NCBI GenBank assembly: GCA_029204045.2
Contig: JAQNDB010000197.1
Span: forward strand, 1-64,000
Direction of reading: 5' to 3'
From: Tillandsia leiboldiana
Lineage: Eukaryota > Streptophyta > Magnoliopsida > Poales > Bromeliaceae
DNA: 64,000 nucleotides
In this document: positions 33,779 through 45,302 of the stretch, in pieces
Numbering within the stretch: position 1 is the first letter of the stretch
Layout of the letters: the number at the start of each line of letters is the position of its first letter
The notes under the pieces: model-generated
The model's input: the letters and a program-made list of their open reading frames with translations, nothing else
Told to the model about the DNA's origin: nothing
Databases searched by the model: none
Position numbers and translations under genes: made by a program

Positions 33779-33897
33779 GGGATGCAACACGAGGACTTCC
33801 CAGGGGGTCACCCATCCTGGTACTACTCTCGCCCAAGCACACTTAACTGCGGAGTTCTGATGGGATCCGGTGCTTTAGTGATGGTATGATAGCATCC
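33779..33897 (-). rRNA. 5S rRNA gene, copy 1 (array edge, altered 5' end)
   Basis: 119 nt, GGATGCTATC to TTGCATCCC. It matches the plant 5S sequence with recognisable A box, intermediate element and C box. Unusual changes are at nt 7 (G to T) and nt 17 (G to T), plus ACCAGGATG in place of ACTAGGATG in the C-box region. The 5' changes disturb helix I pairing and the copy sits next to element B, so it may be a pseudogene. Class P by its flank (CCAACAACATTG). Confidence 0.9.
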
Positions 33898-33920
33898 AAC
33901 AACATTGTGCCGGCCGGCCC

Positions 33921-33926
33921 TCTTAT
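33921..33926 (-). promoter_or_regulatory. TATA-like box of 5S gene (example, copy 1)
   Basis: On the minus strand ATAAGA lies at -29 to -24 from the 5S start, where plant 5S genes carry a TATA-like element. It is conserved in the units; a GGCCGGCC stretch lies between it and the start. Confidence 0.6.
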
Positions 33927-33977
33927 GGCGCCGCTCCGCGCCCGGTTCGGCAAGACATTGCGCCGCTCCGCGCCCGA

Positions 33978-34009
33978 TTCTGATGGGATCCGGTGCTTTC
34001 GTGCTCGTG
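33978..34009 (-). pseudogene. Truncated 5S copy repeated in each unit (example)
   Basis: A 32-bp block equals the 5S gene's nt 13-44 except at two typical positions (TTTCGTGCTCGTG for TTTAGTGCTGGTA, plus strand). It lacks the A box, intermediate element and C box, so it cannot be transcribed from an internal promoter. Equivalent blocks start near 34973, 35970, 36954, 37946, 38938, 39923 (cut by the 39952 insertion), 45502 and 46494, and in the later units. On its 3' side (plus-strand left) lies GCGCCGCTCCGCGCCCGG, twice, 36 bp apart. Confidence 0.88.
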
Positions 34010-34277
34010 TTTTTTCTTTTCTTTTCTTTTCTTGTCTTGCTTTACTTTACCACCGAAATTCTGACTCTTTTATCGGAACAATTTACCGCTCGGGATCTCG
34101 ACCTTGTCCCGGAATCGGCTCCTTCCACCGCCCAGCGAGTAATCGGCGAAAAATCTACCGAGTGGCCGCGCGAACATTAAAAGAAGAAGAAGAAGAAGAA
34201 GAAGGCTCAACGTCCAATTTCGAGAAGCGGCAATAGTTTGGCCCGAATTGATTTTGCCTGAAGACTGTCGCGCGTTT

Positions 34278-34760
34278 GGCTCAGCTTAGACGAAAAATTT
34301 ATTTTTTGAAACAATTTGGTAAAAAATTTCTCTGTTCGCTAATAATATTTTTTCCTAAATTTTATTTTAGAATAATTTAAATTTCGAATTGAAATTTAAA
34401 TTTGCACAAGAAAATTTAAAATTCGACATTTTAATTTAAAATATTAATTTATAATTTGAAATTTCAAAATTTGCATTTTGAATTTTTAAATCAAAATTTA
34501 AATTTTCAATTTAAAGTCTAAAATCAAAATTTAAAAATTTAAAATTGAAAGGTAAAATTAAAAGTAAAAATTATAATTTGAAATATCAAATCTGAAATCT
34601 ACATTTTTAAATATTTATATTTTTGAACTTAAAATTTAAGATTAAAAAATAATATTTTGAAATTTGTCATTTGACAAATTAAAAATTATATTTAATTTTA
34701 AATCTAGAATCAAAAAAGAATTTAAAATTTGAGTCCGAAATCAAAACAGCCGGGGAAATT
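34278..34760 (-). repeat. AT-rich 5S spacer block (example unit)
   Basis: About 480 bp composed largely of AAATTT, TTTAAATT and AAAATTTAAA words, present with small indels in every unit. Near 34376 an almost perfect palindrome TTTAAATTTCGAATTGAAAT is visible. It has no coding content. It resembles A/T-tract satellite DNA expanded within the rDNA unit. Confidence 0.85.
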
Positions 34761-34773
34761 TGCAATATAATGG

Positions 34774-34892
34774 GGGATGCAACACGAGGACTTCCCAGGG
34801 GGTCACCCATCCTAGTACTACTCTCGCCCAAGCAAACTTAACTGCGGAGTTCTAATGGGATCCGGTGCTTTAGTGCTGGTATGATCGCATCC
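34774..34892 (-). rRNA. 5S rRNA gene, copy 2
   Basis: 119 nt. Class X markers: GCAAACTTAAC in the A box (plus strand) and TTCTAATGGG for TTCTGATGGG. Flank CCAACAACATTG. Otherwise matches the array majority. Confidence 0.93.
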
Positions 34893-35770
34893 AACAACAT
34901 TGTGCCGGCCGGCCCTCTTATGGCGCCGCTCCGCGCCCGGTTCAGCAAGACATTCCGCCGCTCCGCGCCCGGTTCTGATGCGATCCGGTGCATTCGTGCT
35001 CCGTGTTTTTTTTTTTTCTTTTCTTTTCTTGTCTTGCTTTACTTTACCACCGAAATTCTGACTCTTTTATCGGAACAATTTACCGCTCGGGATCTCGACC
35101 TTGTCCCGGAATCGGCTCCTTCCACCGCCCAGCGAGTAATCGGCGAAAAATCTACCGAGTGGCCGCGCGAACATTAAAAGAAGAAGAAGAAGAAGAAGAA
35201 GGCTCAACGTCCAATTTCGAGAAGCGGCAATAGTTTGGCCCGAATTGATTTTGCCTGAAGACTGTCGCGCGTTTGGCTCAGCTTAGACGAAAAATTTATT
35301 TTTTGAAACAATTTGGTAAAAAATTTCTCTGTTCGCTAATAATATTTTTTCCTAAATTTTATTTTAGAATAATTTAAATTTCGAATTGAAATTTAAATTT
35401 GCACAAGAAAATTTAAAATTCGACATTGTAATTTAAAATATTAATATTAAATTTGAAATTTCAAAATTTACATTTTGAATTTTTAAATCAAAATTTAAAT
35501 TTTCAATTTAAAGTCTAAAATCAAAATTTTAAAATTTAAAATTGAAAGGTAAAATTAAAAGTAAAAATTACAATTTGAAATATCAAATCTGAAATCTACA
35601 TTTTTAAATATTTATATTATTGAACTTAAAATTTAAGATTAAAAAATAATATTTTGAAATTTGGCATTTGAAAAATTAAAAATTACATTTAATTTTAAAT
35701 CTAGAATCAAAAAAGAATTTAAAATTTGAGTCCGAAATCAAAACAGCCGGGGAAATTTGCAAAATAATAG

Positions 35771-35889
35771 GGAATGCAACACGAGGACTTCCCAGGGGGT
35801 CACCCATCCTAGTACTACTCTCGCCCAAGCATACTTAACTGCGGAGTTCTGATGGGATCCGGTGCTTTAGTGCTGGTATGATCGCATCC
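35771..35889 (-). rRNA. 5S rRNA gene, copy 3
   Basis: 119 nt. Class Y: GCATACTTAAC in the A box, flank CCGACACCATT. One change in the 3' terminal stem (GGAATGC for GGGATGC, plus strand). Confidence 0.93.
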
Positions 35890-36754
35890 GACACCATTAT
35901 GCCGGCCGGCCCTCTTATGGCGCCGCTCCGCGCCCGGTTCGGCAAGACATTGCGCCGCTCCGCGCCCGGTTCTGATGGGATCCGGTGCTTTCGTGCTCGT
36001 GTTTTTTTTTTCTTTTCTTTTCTTGTCTTGCTTTACTTTACCACCGAAATTCCTACTCTTTTATCGGAACAATTTACCGCTCGGGATGTCTACCTTGTCC
36101 CGGAATCGGCTCCTTCCTCCGCCCAGCGAGTAATCGGCGAAAAATCTACCGAGTGGCCGTGCGAACATTAAAAGAAGAAGAAGAAGAAGAAGGCTCAACT
36201 TCCAATTTCGAGAAGCGGCAATAGTTTGGCCCGAATTGATTTTGCCTGAAGACGGTCGCGCGTTTGGCTGAACTTAGACGGAAAGTTTATTTTTTAAAAC
36301 AATTTGGTAAAAAATTTCTCTGTTCGCTAATAATATTTTTTCCTAAATTTTATTTTAGAATAATTTAAATTTCGAATTGAAATTTAAATTTGCACAAGAA
36401 AATTTAAAATTCGACATTTTAATTTAAAATATTAATATTAAATTTGAAATTTGAAAATTTACATTTTTAAATCAAAATTTAAATTTTCAATTTAAAGTCT
36501 AAAATCAAAATTTAAAAATTTAAAATTGAAAGGTAAAATTTAAAGTAAAAATTGCAATTTGAAATATCAAATCTGAAATCTACATTTTTAAATATTTATA
36601 TTTTTGAACTTAAAATTTAAGATTAAAAAATAATATTTTGAAATTTGTCATTTGAAAAATTAAAAATTAAATTTAATTTTAAATCTAGAATCAAAAAAGA
36701 ATTTAAAATTTGAGTCCGAAATCAAAACAGCCGGGGAAATTTGCAAAATAATGG

Positions 36755-36873
36755 GGGTTGCAACACGAGGACTTCCCAAGGAGTCAACCATCCTTATACT
36801 ACTCTCGCCCAAGCACACTTAACTGCGGAGTTCTGATGGGATCCGATGCTTTAGTGCTGGTATGATCGCATCT
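36755..36873 (-). rRNA. 5S rRNA gene, copy 4 (diverged)
   Basis: 119 nt. Class Z: CCGATGCTTT and a CATCCTT start in the C-box region, flank TGACAACG. It has extra changes at both ends (GGGTTGC, GCATCT) and in the C-box region (CCCAAGGAGTCAACC), the most altered full-length copy, probably not functional. Confidence 0.9.
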
Positions 36874-37746
36874 GACAACGTTGTGCCGGCCGGCCCTCTT
36901 ATGGCGCCGCTCCGCGCCCAGTTCGGCAAGACATTGCGCCGCTCCGCGCCCGGTTCTGATGGGATCCGGTGCTTTCGTGCTCGTGTTTTTTTTTTTCTTT
37001 TCTTTTCTTGTCTTGCTTTACTTTACCACCGAAATTCTGACTCTTTTATTGGAACAATTTAACGCTCGGGATCTCGACCTTGTCCCGGAATCGGCTCCTT
37101 CCTCCGCCCAGCGAGTAATCGGCGAAAAATCTACCGAGTGGCCGTGCGAACATTAAAAGAAGAAGAAGAATAAGAAGGATCAACATCCAATTTCGAGAAG
37201 CGGCAATAGTTTGGCCCGAATTGATTTTGCCTAAAGACTGCCGCGCGTTTGGCTGAGCTTAGACGGAAAGTTTATTTTTTAAAACAATTTGGTAAAAAAT
37301 TTCTCTGTTCGCTAATAATATTTTTTCCTAAATTTTATTTTAGAATAATTTAAATTTCGAATTGAAATTTAAATTTGCACAAGAAAATTTAAAATTCGAC
37401 ATTTTAATTTAAAATATTAATTTATACTTTGAAATTTCAAAATTTGCATTTTGAATTTTTAAATCAAAATTTAAATTTTCAATTTAAAGTCTAAAATCAA
37501 AATTTAAAAATTTAAAATTGAAAGGTAAAATTTAAAGTAAAAATTGCAATTTGAAATATCAAATCTCAAATCTACATTTTTAAATATTTATATTTTTGAA
37601 CTTAAAATTTAAGATTAAAAAATAATATTTTGAAATTTGTCATTTGAAAAATTAAAAATTACATTTAATTTTAAATCTAGAATCAAAAAAGAATTTAAAA
37701 TTTGATTCCGAAATCAAAACAGCCGGGGAAATTTGCAAAATAATGA

Positions 37747-37865
37747 GGGATGCAACACGAGGACTTTCCAGGGGGTCACCCAACCTAGTACTACTCTCGC
37801 CCAAGCACACTTAACTGCGGAGTTCTGATGGGATCCGGTGCTTTAGTGCTGGTATGATCGCATCC
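37747..37865 (-). rRNA. 5S rRNA gene, copy 5
   Basis: 119 nt. Class P (GCACACTTAAC, flank CCAACAACATTG), with GGACTTTCC and CCCAACC changes near the 3' end of the gene. Confidence 0.92.
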
Positions 37866-38738
37866 AACAACATTGTGCCGGCCGGCCCTCTTATGGCGCC
37901 GCTCCGCGCCCGGTTCGGCAAGACATTGCGCCACTCCGCGCCCGATTCTGATGGGATCCGGTGCTTTCGTGCTCGTGTTTTTTCTTTTCTTTTCTTTTCT
38001 TGTCTTGCTTTACTTTACAACCGAAATTCTGACTCTTTTATCGGAACAATTTAACGCTCGGGATCTCGACCTTGTCCCGGAATCGGCTCCTTCCTCCGCC
38101 CAGCGAGTAATCGGCGAGAAATCTACCGAGTGGCCGTGCGAACATCAAAAGAAGAAGAAGAAGAAGAAGGCTCAACGTCCAATTTCGAAAAGCGGCAATA
38201 GTTTGGCCCGAATTGATTTTGCCTGAAGACTGTCGCGCGTTTGGCTGAGCTTAGACGAAAAGTTTATTTTTTGAAACAATTTGGTAAAAAATTTCTCTGT
38301 TCGCTAATAATATTTTTTCCTAAATTTTATTTTAGAATAATTTAAATTTCGAATTGAAATTTAAATTTGCACAAGAAAATTTAAAATTCGACATTTTAAT
38401 TTAAAATATTAATTTATAATTTGAAATTTCAAAATTTGCATTTTGAATTTTTAAATCAAAATTTAAATTTTCAATTTAAAGTCTAAAATCAAAATTTTAA
38501 AATTTAAAATTGAAAGGTAAAATTAAAAGTAAAAATTACAATTTGAAATATCAAATCTGAAATCTACATTTTTAAATATTTATATTTTTGAACTTAAAAT
38601 TTAAGATTAAAATATAATATTTTGAAATTTGTCATTTGACAAATTAAAAATTACATTTAATTTTAAATCTAGAATCAAAAAAGAATTTAAAATTTGAGTC
38701 CGAAATCAAAACAGCCGGGAAAATTTGCAAAATAATGG

Positions 38739-38857
38739 GGGATGCAACACGAGGACTTCCCAGGGGGTCACCCATCCTAGTACTACTCTCGCCCAAGCAT
38801 ACTTAACTGCGGAGTTCTGATGGGATCCGGTGCTTTAGTGCTGGTATGATCGCATCC
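38739..38857 (-). rRNA. 5S rRNA gene, copy 6
   Basis: 119 nt. Class Y (GCATACTTAAC, flank CCGACACCATTG). Otherwise identical to the array majority, so one of the best preserved copies. Confidence 0.94.
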
Positions 38858-39723
38858 GACACCATTGTGCCGGCCGGCCCTCTTATGGCGCCGCTCCGCG
38901 CCCGGTTCGGCAAGACATTGCGCCGCTCCGCGCCCGGTTCTGATGGGATCCGGTGCTTTCGTGCTCGTGTTTTTTTTTTCTTTTCTTTTCTTGTCTTGCT
39001 TTACTTTACCACCGAAATTCCTACTCTTTTATCGGAACAATTTACCGCTCGGGATGTCGACCTTGTCCCGGAATCGGCTCCTTCCTCCGCCCAGCGAGTA
39101 ATCGGCGAAAAATCTACCGAGTGGCCGTGCGAACATTAAAAGAAGAAGAAGAAGAAGAAGGCTCAACGTCCAATTTCGAGAAGCGGCAATAGTTTGGCCC
39201 GAATTGATTTTGCCTGAAGACTGTCGCGCGTTTGGCTGAGCTTAGACGGAAAGTTTATTTTTTAAAACAATTTGGTAAAAAATTTCTCTGTTCGCTAATA
39301 ATATTTTTTCCTAAATTTTATTTTAGAATAATTTAAATTTCGAATTGAAATTTAAATTTGCACAAGAAAATTTAAAATTCGACATTTTAATTTAAAGTAT
39401 TAATATTAAATTTGAAATTTCAAAATTTACATTTTTAAATCAAAATTTAAATTTTCAATTTAAAGTTCTAAAATCAAAATTTAAAAATTTAAAATTGAAA
39501 GGTAAAATTTAAAGTAAAAATTACAATTTGAAATATCAAATCTGAAATCTACATTTTTAAATATTTATATTTTTGAACTTAAAATTTAAGATTAAAAAAT
39601 AATATTTTGAAATTTGTCATTTGAAAAATTAAAAATTTAATTTAATTTTAAATCTAGAATCAAAAAAGAATTTAAAATTTGAGTCCGAAATCAAAACAGC
39701 CGGGGAAATTTGCAAAATAATGG

Positions 39724-39842
39724 GGGATGCAACACGAGGACTTCCCAGGGGGTCACCAATCCTTGTACTACTCTCGCCCAAGCACACTTAACTGCGGAGT
39801 TCTGATGGGATCCGATGCTTTAGTGCTGGTATGACCGCATCC
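39724..39842 (-). rRNA. 5S rRNA gene, copy 7
   Basis: 119 nt. Class Z (CCGATGCTTT, TCCTTGTACT, flank CCGACAACGTTG), with CACCAATCC and TGACCGCATCC changes. Its upstream side is interrupted 110 bp away by the 39952 insertion. Confidence 0.92.
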
Positions 39843-39946
39843 GACAACGTTGTGCCGGCCGGCCCTCTTATGGCGCCGCTCCGCGCCCGGTTCGGCAAGA
39901 CATTGCGCCGCTCCGCGCCCGGTTCTGATGGGATCCGGTGCTTTCG

Positions 39947-39951
39947 TGCTC
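39947..39951. repeat. Target duplication TGCTC (left) of insertion D
   Basis: TGCTC precedes the insertion and is repeated at 44533-44537; joining them restores the unit sequence TTTCGTGCTCGTG. Confidence 0.93.
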
Positions 39952-41434
39952 TGTCACGCCCCGAGTTTTGAAAAGCAGGCTAAATTTTTTTTTTTTTTTT
40001 TTTTATAAATCAGAGTTTGCAAACCAGGCGTAACAGACCGCCACATGTATAGTAAATTCCCTGCCCAACTGGACAGATCCTTTCCTATACATGCACGGCT
40101 AATCATAATCAGTCAATATCAGAGTAGTCTAAACTACGCATGTAAGACTAGTCAATTTATAATAATTAAACTGAAATGCGGAAAATAAATATACTGACTA
40201 CAAAGGGGTCGATACTATCGCAATCGTCTCACCAACGTGTCCCGACATCCCATCACCCAGCGACCTGAAAAACAGTCACCCAGGGGGTGTGAGATACACC
40301 GGAGTGTATCCCAGTGGGCACGACGAGCCGAGAAATAGCTAATCGTACCTACTGGGTACAATAATCTGCGGATAGTAAGAATCATAGGGTAAAGCTGAAC
40401 AATAAAGCAGATCTACTGATAATCAACAAAATCCACAGATAACTGAATAAGCAGGTAATCAAGGGTAATGAAACTGCAAGTAATAAATGCTGGAAATCAG
40501 GATATCACTGTGCAGATATGGGTATAGGAATAAACAGTAGAACATGCTAGAATATCGAAATGTCAGCTATGCATCAACAAAAGAACAGCAAATACTAACC
40601 GAAGCCACTATTGGTCACGGGGACCTCAGGCGAAGATATCTATGCCAAGCCAACCACAATCATCCTGGATTCCACCTAGCAGAACTGAACCGCAAACCCC
40701 GTACCATTGATATAGCCAAGAGGATCCTCGTACCAAAAGGTACAGCCGAGAGTTTTCCTCATATCGGTACAACCAAGGGGCTCCCCGTACCCAGTGATAC
40801 AACAAGAGGGGCGAGCTCACGGGTCAAGCAGACCCTTTACCGGTAAAGAACGCAATGTGGGGGATCAATCCCACAGTGTACGCGAACGAACAGCAGGTGT
40901 ACAATCATCACAATGCAAAATGCTAAGTCTCACGGTCCACAGACCGGGTAATCGGCAAACTGCCGGAAATCCCCACAGGGATGCAGATGTCTATAAATCA
41001 ATCATATATCATGCAGTCTGTATATCAATCATATATCAATCATAGGATGCATATGTCTGTACATCAATCATAGGATGCATATGTCTGTATATCAATCATA
41101 GGATCTATCATGCATATCTGAATAAAACAGTATGACAAGTGACGCGGAACTAGCAGGAATAACCATGAACAGATAAGATCATCAAGCTAATCATGAACAG
41201 GTAAAATCATCAGGCTGATCAATAACAGGTGTCCGACTGGACTAAAGCAAACAGAGGGCCGAATAGGTCAAACCCGGGCCGAAGTTAACCCACCTGAATG
41301 TAGGCCGATCCAACGACTCCAACAGAAGGCTCATGGGCCGGAGTCAGACTGCAAGGACCTGGATCACGAATACAAATCAGGGACATCTATAAACTGTTCT
41401 TTTACAACGAAGTACGCGAAACTCGCGCCGAAAG
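39952..41434 (-). repeat. Insertion D, left part (partial LTR-like sequence)
   Basis: It begins with TGTCACGCCCCGAGTTTTG, a 22-T run, then about 160 bp similar to 41435-41640, then unrelated sequence. It holds irregular 30-36 bp repeats around CTCGTACCxxxxGGTAC (40690-40815), and repeats of about 30 bp with GATGCATATGTCTGTA (40975-41115). No coding frame. Confidence 0.7.
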
Positions 41435-44400
41435 TGTCACGCCCCGAGTTTAAAAATCAGGTCTGAAATTTTTTTTTTTTTTGGATAAATCAGAGTTTGC
41501 AAAACAGGCGTAACAGACCGCCACACATATAGGAAACTCTCTATTCCGCGAACAGAGACTCCCCTATATATGCACGGCTAGGCTAGTAATCAGCGACAGA
41601 TATCTCAGTACAACTACTAATCTATTCAGCAGGAATAATCAGAATTAAGTTATTACAGAAAGCCGTTAAACCGACGATTTTGCCGGTTCTCGGACCGATA
41701 ACCAATTTTCGCTCAACAGGAGCCGTTGGATTCCTAACGAAAAGCTTAGGAATCATGTACACACTGCCCTAGACAGCACGCATTGCTACAATTGCATTTT
41801 GACCCCTAGGGTTTCCAAAAATCGCACTTTTATAGCTTTTTGAGAGCCGTTTTCGCTCGTTCTCTTAACTGGAAAATCATTTTTACGAACCGTCACTTCC
41901 AGCAGGTGACATTTAACTTGATGAACACCGTGCTCACCAATTTGCGGCAGCACGGAACCCGAGGAAAACTTCGGGCCATAATATACTCCTCTAACCTAGC
42001 CTAAATGCATTTTTGTTTCTCCGGCTTATCAAAACCCATTTCTAACGCGAGCATCGCGTCCAGTGACCCCAAATTAGCCTGGGACACACTGTCACGGCTT
42101 CGCAAACAGCCCCGAACAGTCTTTGGGCCATAACTCCAACCTAGAGCTCGACAACTCTACAACTTAACTTCCACAGTGCCTTTTAAAAATATGCTTGAGA
42201 CATATGCCCAAAATGCCTCAAGAATCACAGGGCTTTCCCTATTTGCAGCCCTGCATTGATGGATCAACCAGATCCAACTCCTAGGTTCACATACAACATA
42301 CCCAATGCTCAATCTTTAATCCTCACAGACCAACTTTGATCTGAAGTGAGCATCAAGCTCAGGGGACATTTTTAAGCAACTTTCATATTTACATCGAAGC
42401 CTAAATCCAACTAATTTCTCTTTGTGGCATTTCCACAAACACTTGGTGTGCACTTCTCCCACAACACACACAACACCCAACCTTGAGTTGGTTCTCTACA
42501 GAGGGAGCTCCAGGGGCTCTCTAAATTGGATAGAAAGCATTCATTCAGGATTTAGAAATTACCTGGGTGTTTGAACGGCGACGGGAGGCGACGACGGCGA
42601 CCCGCGGCCAACCTCACCCGAGCTCGGTGGCCGTTAATGGCGGAATTCAACCGGAGGCTTTTGAGACCCAGCAACTTGGACCGAAAGAGTCCCCTCGACT
42701 CCTCGATGCCCCCCGTGGTGGTGGCCGGCGGTGCGGGGCAGCGGCGGCGGCCGGAAGGGGAAGCTCGGCCAACGCATGGTGCAAAAGTGGTGCAACTTCG
42801 GTTACGCTAATCCACACGTTAGAATCCGCATGCAAATGGATGGGGGGCTTCACAGAGACCAATGGAACATACCTGGGCCGCTATCCCATTTGACGAAGCC
42901 CCAGCGATCGCCGGCGGCGGAGCTCGGCCAAGATGATGGTCGTTAATGGCGGATTTTAATCCGGTGCACTAGAGACCCTCCAACTTGGACCAGATGAGTC
43001 CTCTAGACTCCCCGATGCTTCCTATGGTGGTGGCCGGCGGCTTGGGTGCACGGCGGCGCCGGACGGCGAGGTTCGGCCGAAGTGCAAAATAGCCCGGTTC
43101 TAGGGCACGCTTGATCTCCGCAGATCGTTAACCGATCAACTCCAGTCTTCATGGAGAGCTCACAGTCGTCAAGAGGAAGAGTTTCAACGGTCATGATCTT
43201 CGTCTCGACGGTTGGATCCTTCCCGCGCTCAATATCAGCCAAAAACCAACTTCCGGCAAGAAGTGGCTCCCGCCGGCGGTCGGGACGACGGCGACGGCTC
43301 AAAATTCACAGTAAAGGTTCTCTCGATGTCAGGAACATGTAGACACAATCTTGGGCCAAACAAAAATACAAAAGTTTCATCCCTTACCTCACCGGAAAAT
43401 GAGGAAGATGAAGGTGGCCGCGGCGGCGCACGGCGGAGCAACACGTCGGGAAGGCTTTGGCTCGGTGTCCACCCCACAGAGACACCCCCAGACACACTTG
43501 GGACAAATAAAAACCTCCTCGGATGGTTTCCTCTCCAACTATACCAAAACCCGAGCCCAAAACCCGTTTTCTTCGGCTTCTCCGGCGACGGGGACGGCGG
43601 CCGGTGCGCTAGCTCCGAGGAGTGCCGTAGGAGAGGGGAGGTTGTTGTAGTGGGCGGCTTGGGTAGAGGCTACGGCTTAGGGTTTGGAGAATCCTATCTT
43701 GCATGGGTTTAAATAGTGCATTAAGCATAATAGCTCTTTGGTCCCTCAAAGCTTGCTATTTAAACCTAAGTCCTCAGCAAAAATACTCCTTTTGCAGCTT
43801 AGTCCCTCACACATAAATGGCACGCTTTTCGGAGCACCAAACAACGGGGTTTTCCGCAAAATACGGTGTTTTTCACGCTTTTCGAGATGTTTCGCTCATC
43901 GAATCGAAAAATGGGCTTCGCCACGACGTCCGGCTCGACGAAACCTATCAGGTAGCGATTTCTGTTTTTCGAGGAAATGCCCGGATACCATCTCGGTCCA
44001 TAATTACTGTGCCGAAATACGGTTTATCGCGCTTTTCGAGACTCTAGGGTCGTCAAACGGAATTTTCGTCAGTGCCACTGCGTCCAGAACGATGAAACCG
44101 TTCAAAACGACTACCTGGATCACTATGTTCGAAATCCGAACAGTGACTTAGTCAGCGTTGCACTCGTTGGAGCCCCGAAAATTAGGGTTACTGTTCATCT
44201 ACAGTAATTAACTTAAGTGACCGTGCGCAAAGGCCACGGTTACATTGGTCGCGAGATTCGTCCACTTCTTCGCTGATTTCTGGAAGATCCGACCGTCAGA
44301 TCGAAAAGTGTTGAATATGAATCTCACTCAGTTCGACGAGACGATCGCAACGGTCAATTCGGATTTCCAAGATCATGTCTGGGTTGGAAAATAGCCTTTT

Positions 44401-44532
44401 TTGCATCGTAAATCGTGCAACTTGCACACTGGCGATTGACCATTTAGGTTAACAGGGGTCTTCTGAACTTAAAACCCGCTCAAAAATCGCTTTTAGTCTA
44501 TTTATTAAAATGAGATATTTCGAGTTTCTACA
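41435..44532 (-). repeat. Insertion D, right part (3098-bp LTR candidate)
   Basis: TGTCACGCCCCGAG (41435) to TTTCTACA (44532) gives TG...CA ends in minus orientation and a length close to the 3.3-kb nested gypsy LTR. It includes an internal duplication of about 310-bp period (GTTAATGGCGG-containing blocks at about 42620 and 42920). CTATTTAAACCC on the minus strand near 43713 could be a TATA box. Confidence 0.65.
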
Positions 44533-44537
44533 TGCTC
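44533..44537. repeat. Target duplication TGCTC (right) of insertion D
   Basis: Matches 39947-39951. Confidence 0.93.
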
Positions 44538-45302
44538 GTGTTTTTTTTTTTTCTTTTCTTTTCTTGTCTTGCTTTACTTTACCACCGAAATTCTGACTCT
44601 TTTATCGGAACAATTTACCGCTCGGGATCTCGACCTTGTCCCGGAATCGGCTCCTTCCTCCGCCCAGCGAGTAATCGGCGAAAAATCTACCGAGTGGCCG
44701 TGCGAACATTAAAAGAAGAAGAAGAATAAGATGGCTCAACATCCAATTTCGAGAAGCGGCAATAGTTTGGCCCGAATTGATTTTGCCTGAAGACTGCCGC
44801 GCGTTTGGCTGAGCTTAGACGGAAAGTTTATTTTTTGAAACAATTTGGTAAAAAATTTCTCTGTTCGCTAATAATATTTTTTCCTAAATTTTATTTTAGA
44901 ATAATTTAAATTTCGAATTGAAATTTAAATTTGCACAAGAAAATTTAAAATTCGACATTTTAATTTAAAATATTAATTTATAATTTGAAATTTCAAAATT
45001 TGCATTTTGAATTTTTAAATCAAAATTTAAAATTTTAATTTAAAGTCTAAAATCAAAATTTAAAAATTTAAAATTATAAGGTAAAATTAAAAGTAAAAAT
45101 TGTAATTTGAAATATCAAATCTGAAATCTACATTTTTAAATATTTATATTTTTGAACTTAAAATTTAAGATTAAAAAATAATATTTTGAAATTTGTCATT
45201 TGACAAATTAAAAATTACATTTAATTTTAAATCTAGAGTCAAAAAAGAATTTAAAATTTGAGTCCGAAATCAAAACAGCCGGGGAAATTTGCAAAATAAT
45301 GG

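Larger units (their letters stand above)
39952..44532 (-). mobile_element. Insertion D: LTR-type (gypsy-like) insertion in 5S unit
   Basis: 4581 bp flanked by TGCTC. On the minus strand it starts TGTAGAAACTCG and ends CTCGGGGCGTGACA, an end nearly identical to the nested gypsy LTR, so it is LTR material of a related long-LTR family. It has no primer site, purine tract or pol motif. A second copy of the terminal sequence starts at 41435. I read it as a solo LTR or a collapsed element (LTR 41435-44532 plus a partial second unit 39952-41434). Plus-strand frames of up to 166 codons at 42567-43712 are GC-rich shadows without recognisable domains. Confidence 0.85.

Noticed and set aside
33886..34236. 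Plus-strand ORFs of 60-117 codons (MIASNN..., MCRPALL..., MLSCSC...) recurring in every 5S unit
   Set aside because: They overlap the 5S gene start, truncated 5S block and poly-T tract in two or three frames at once, change frame with T-run length, and have no codon constraint. They are shadows of the 5S unit.
33779..39842. Cassandra-type TRIM elements, which carry 5S-like promoters in their LTRs
   Set aside because: The 5S sequences here are full 119-nt genes at regular spacing of about 985 bp with no TG...CA LTR ends, primer site or target duplication around each, so this is a true 5S array.
39982..40005. Poly-T run as a reversed poly(A) tail of a SINE or LINE
   Set aside because: It lies within the LTR terminal region, is shared in shorter form at 41470 and has no LINE/SINE body or separate target duplication.
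42567..43712. Possible host gene with 100-166 codon ORFs inside insertion D
   Set aside because: Frames overlap on both strands, contain no domain and belong to a TG...CA element with a target duplication; the second copy breaks the frames with simple indels.
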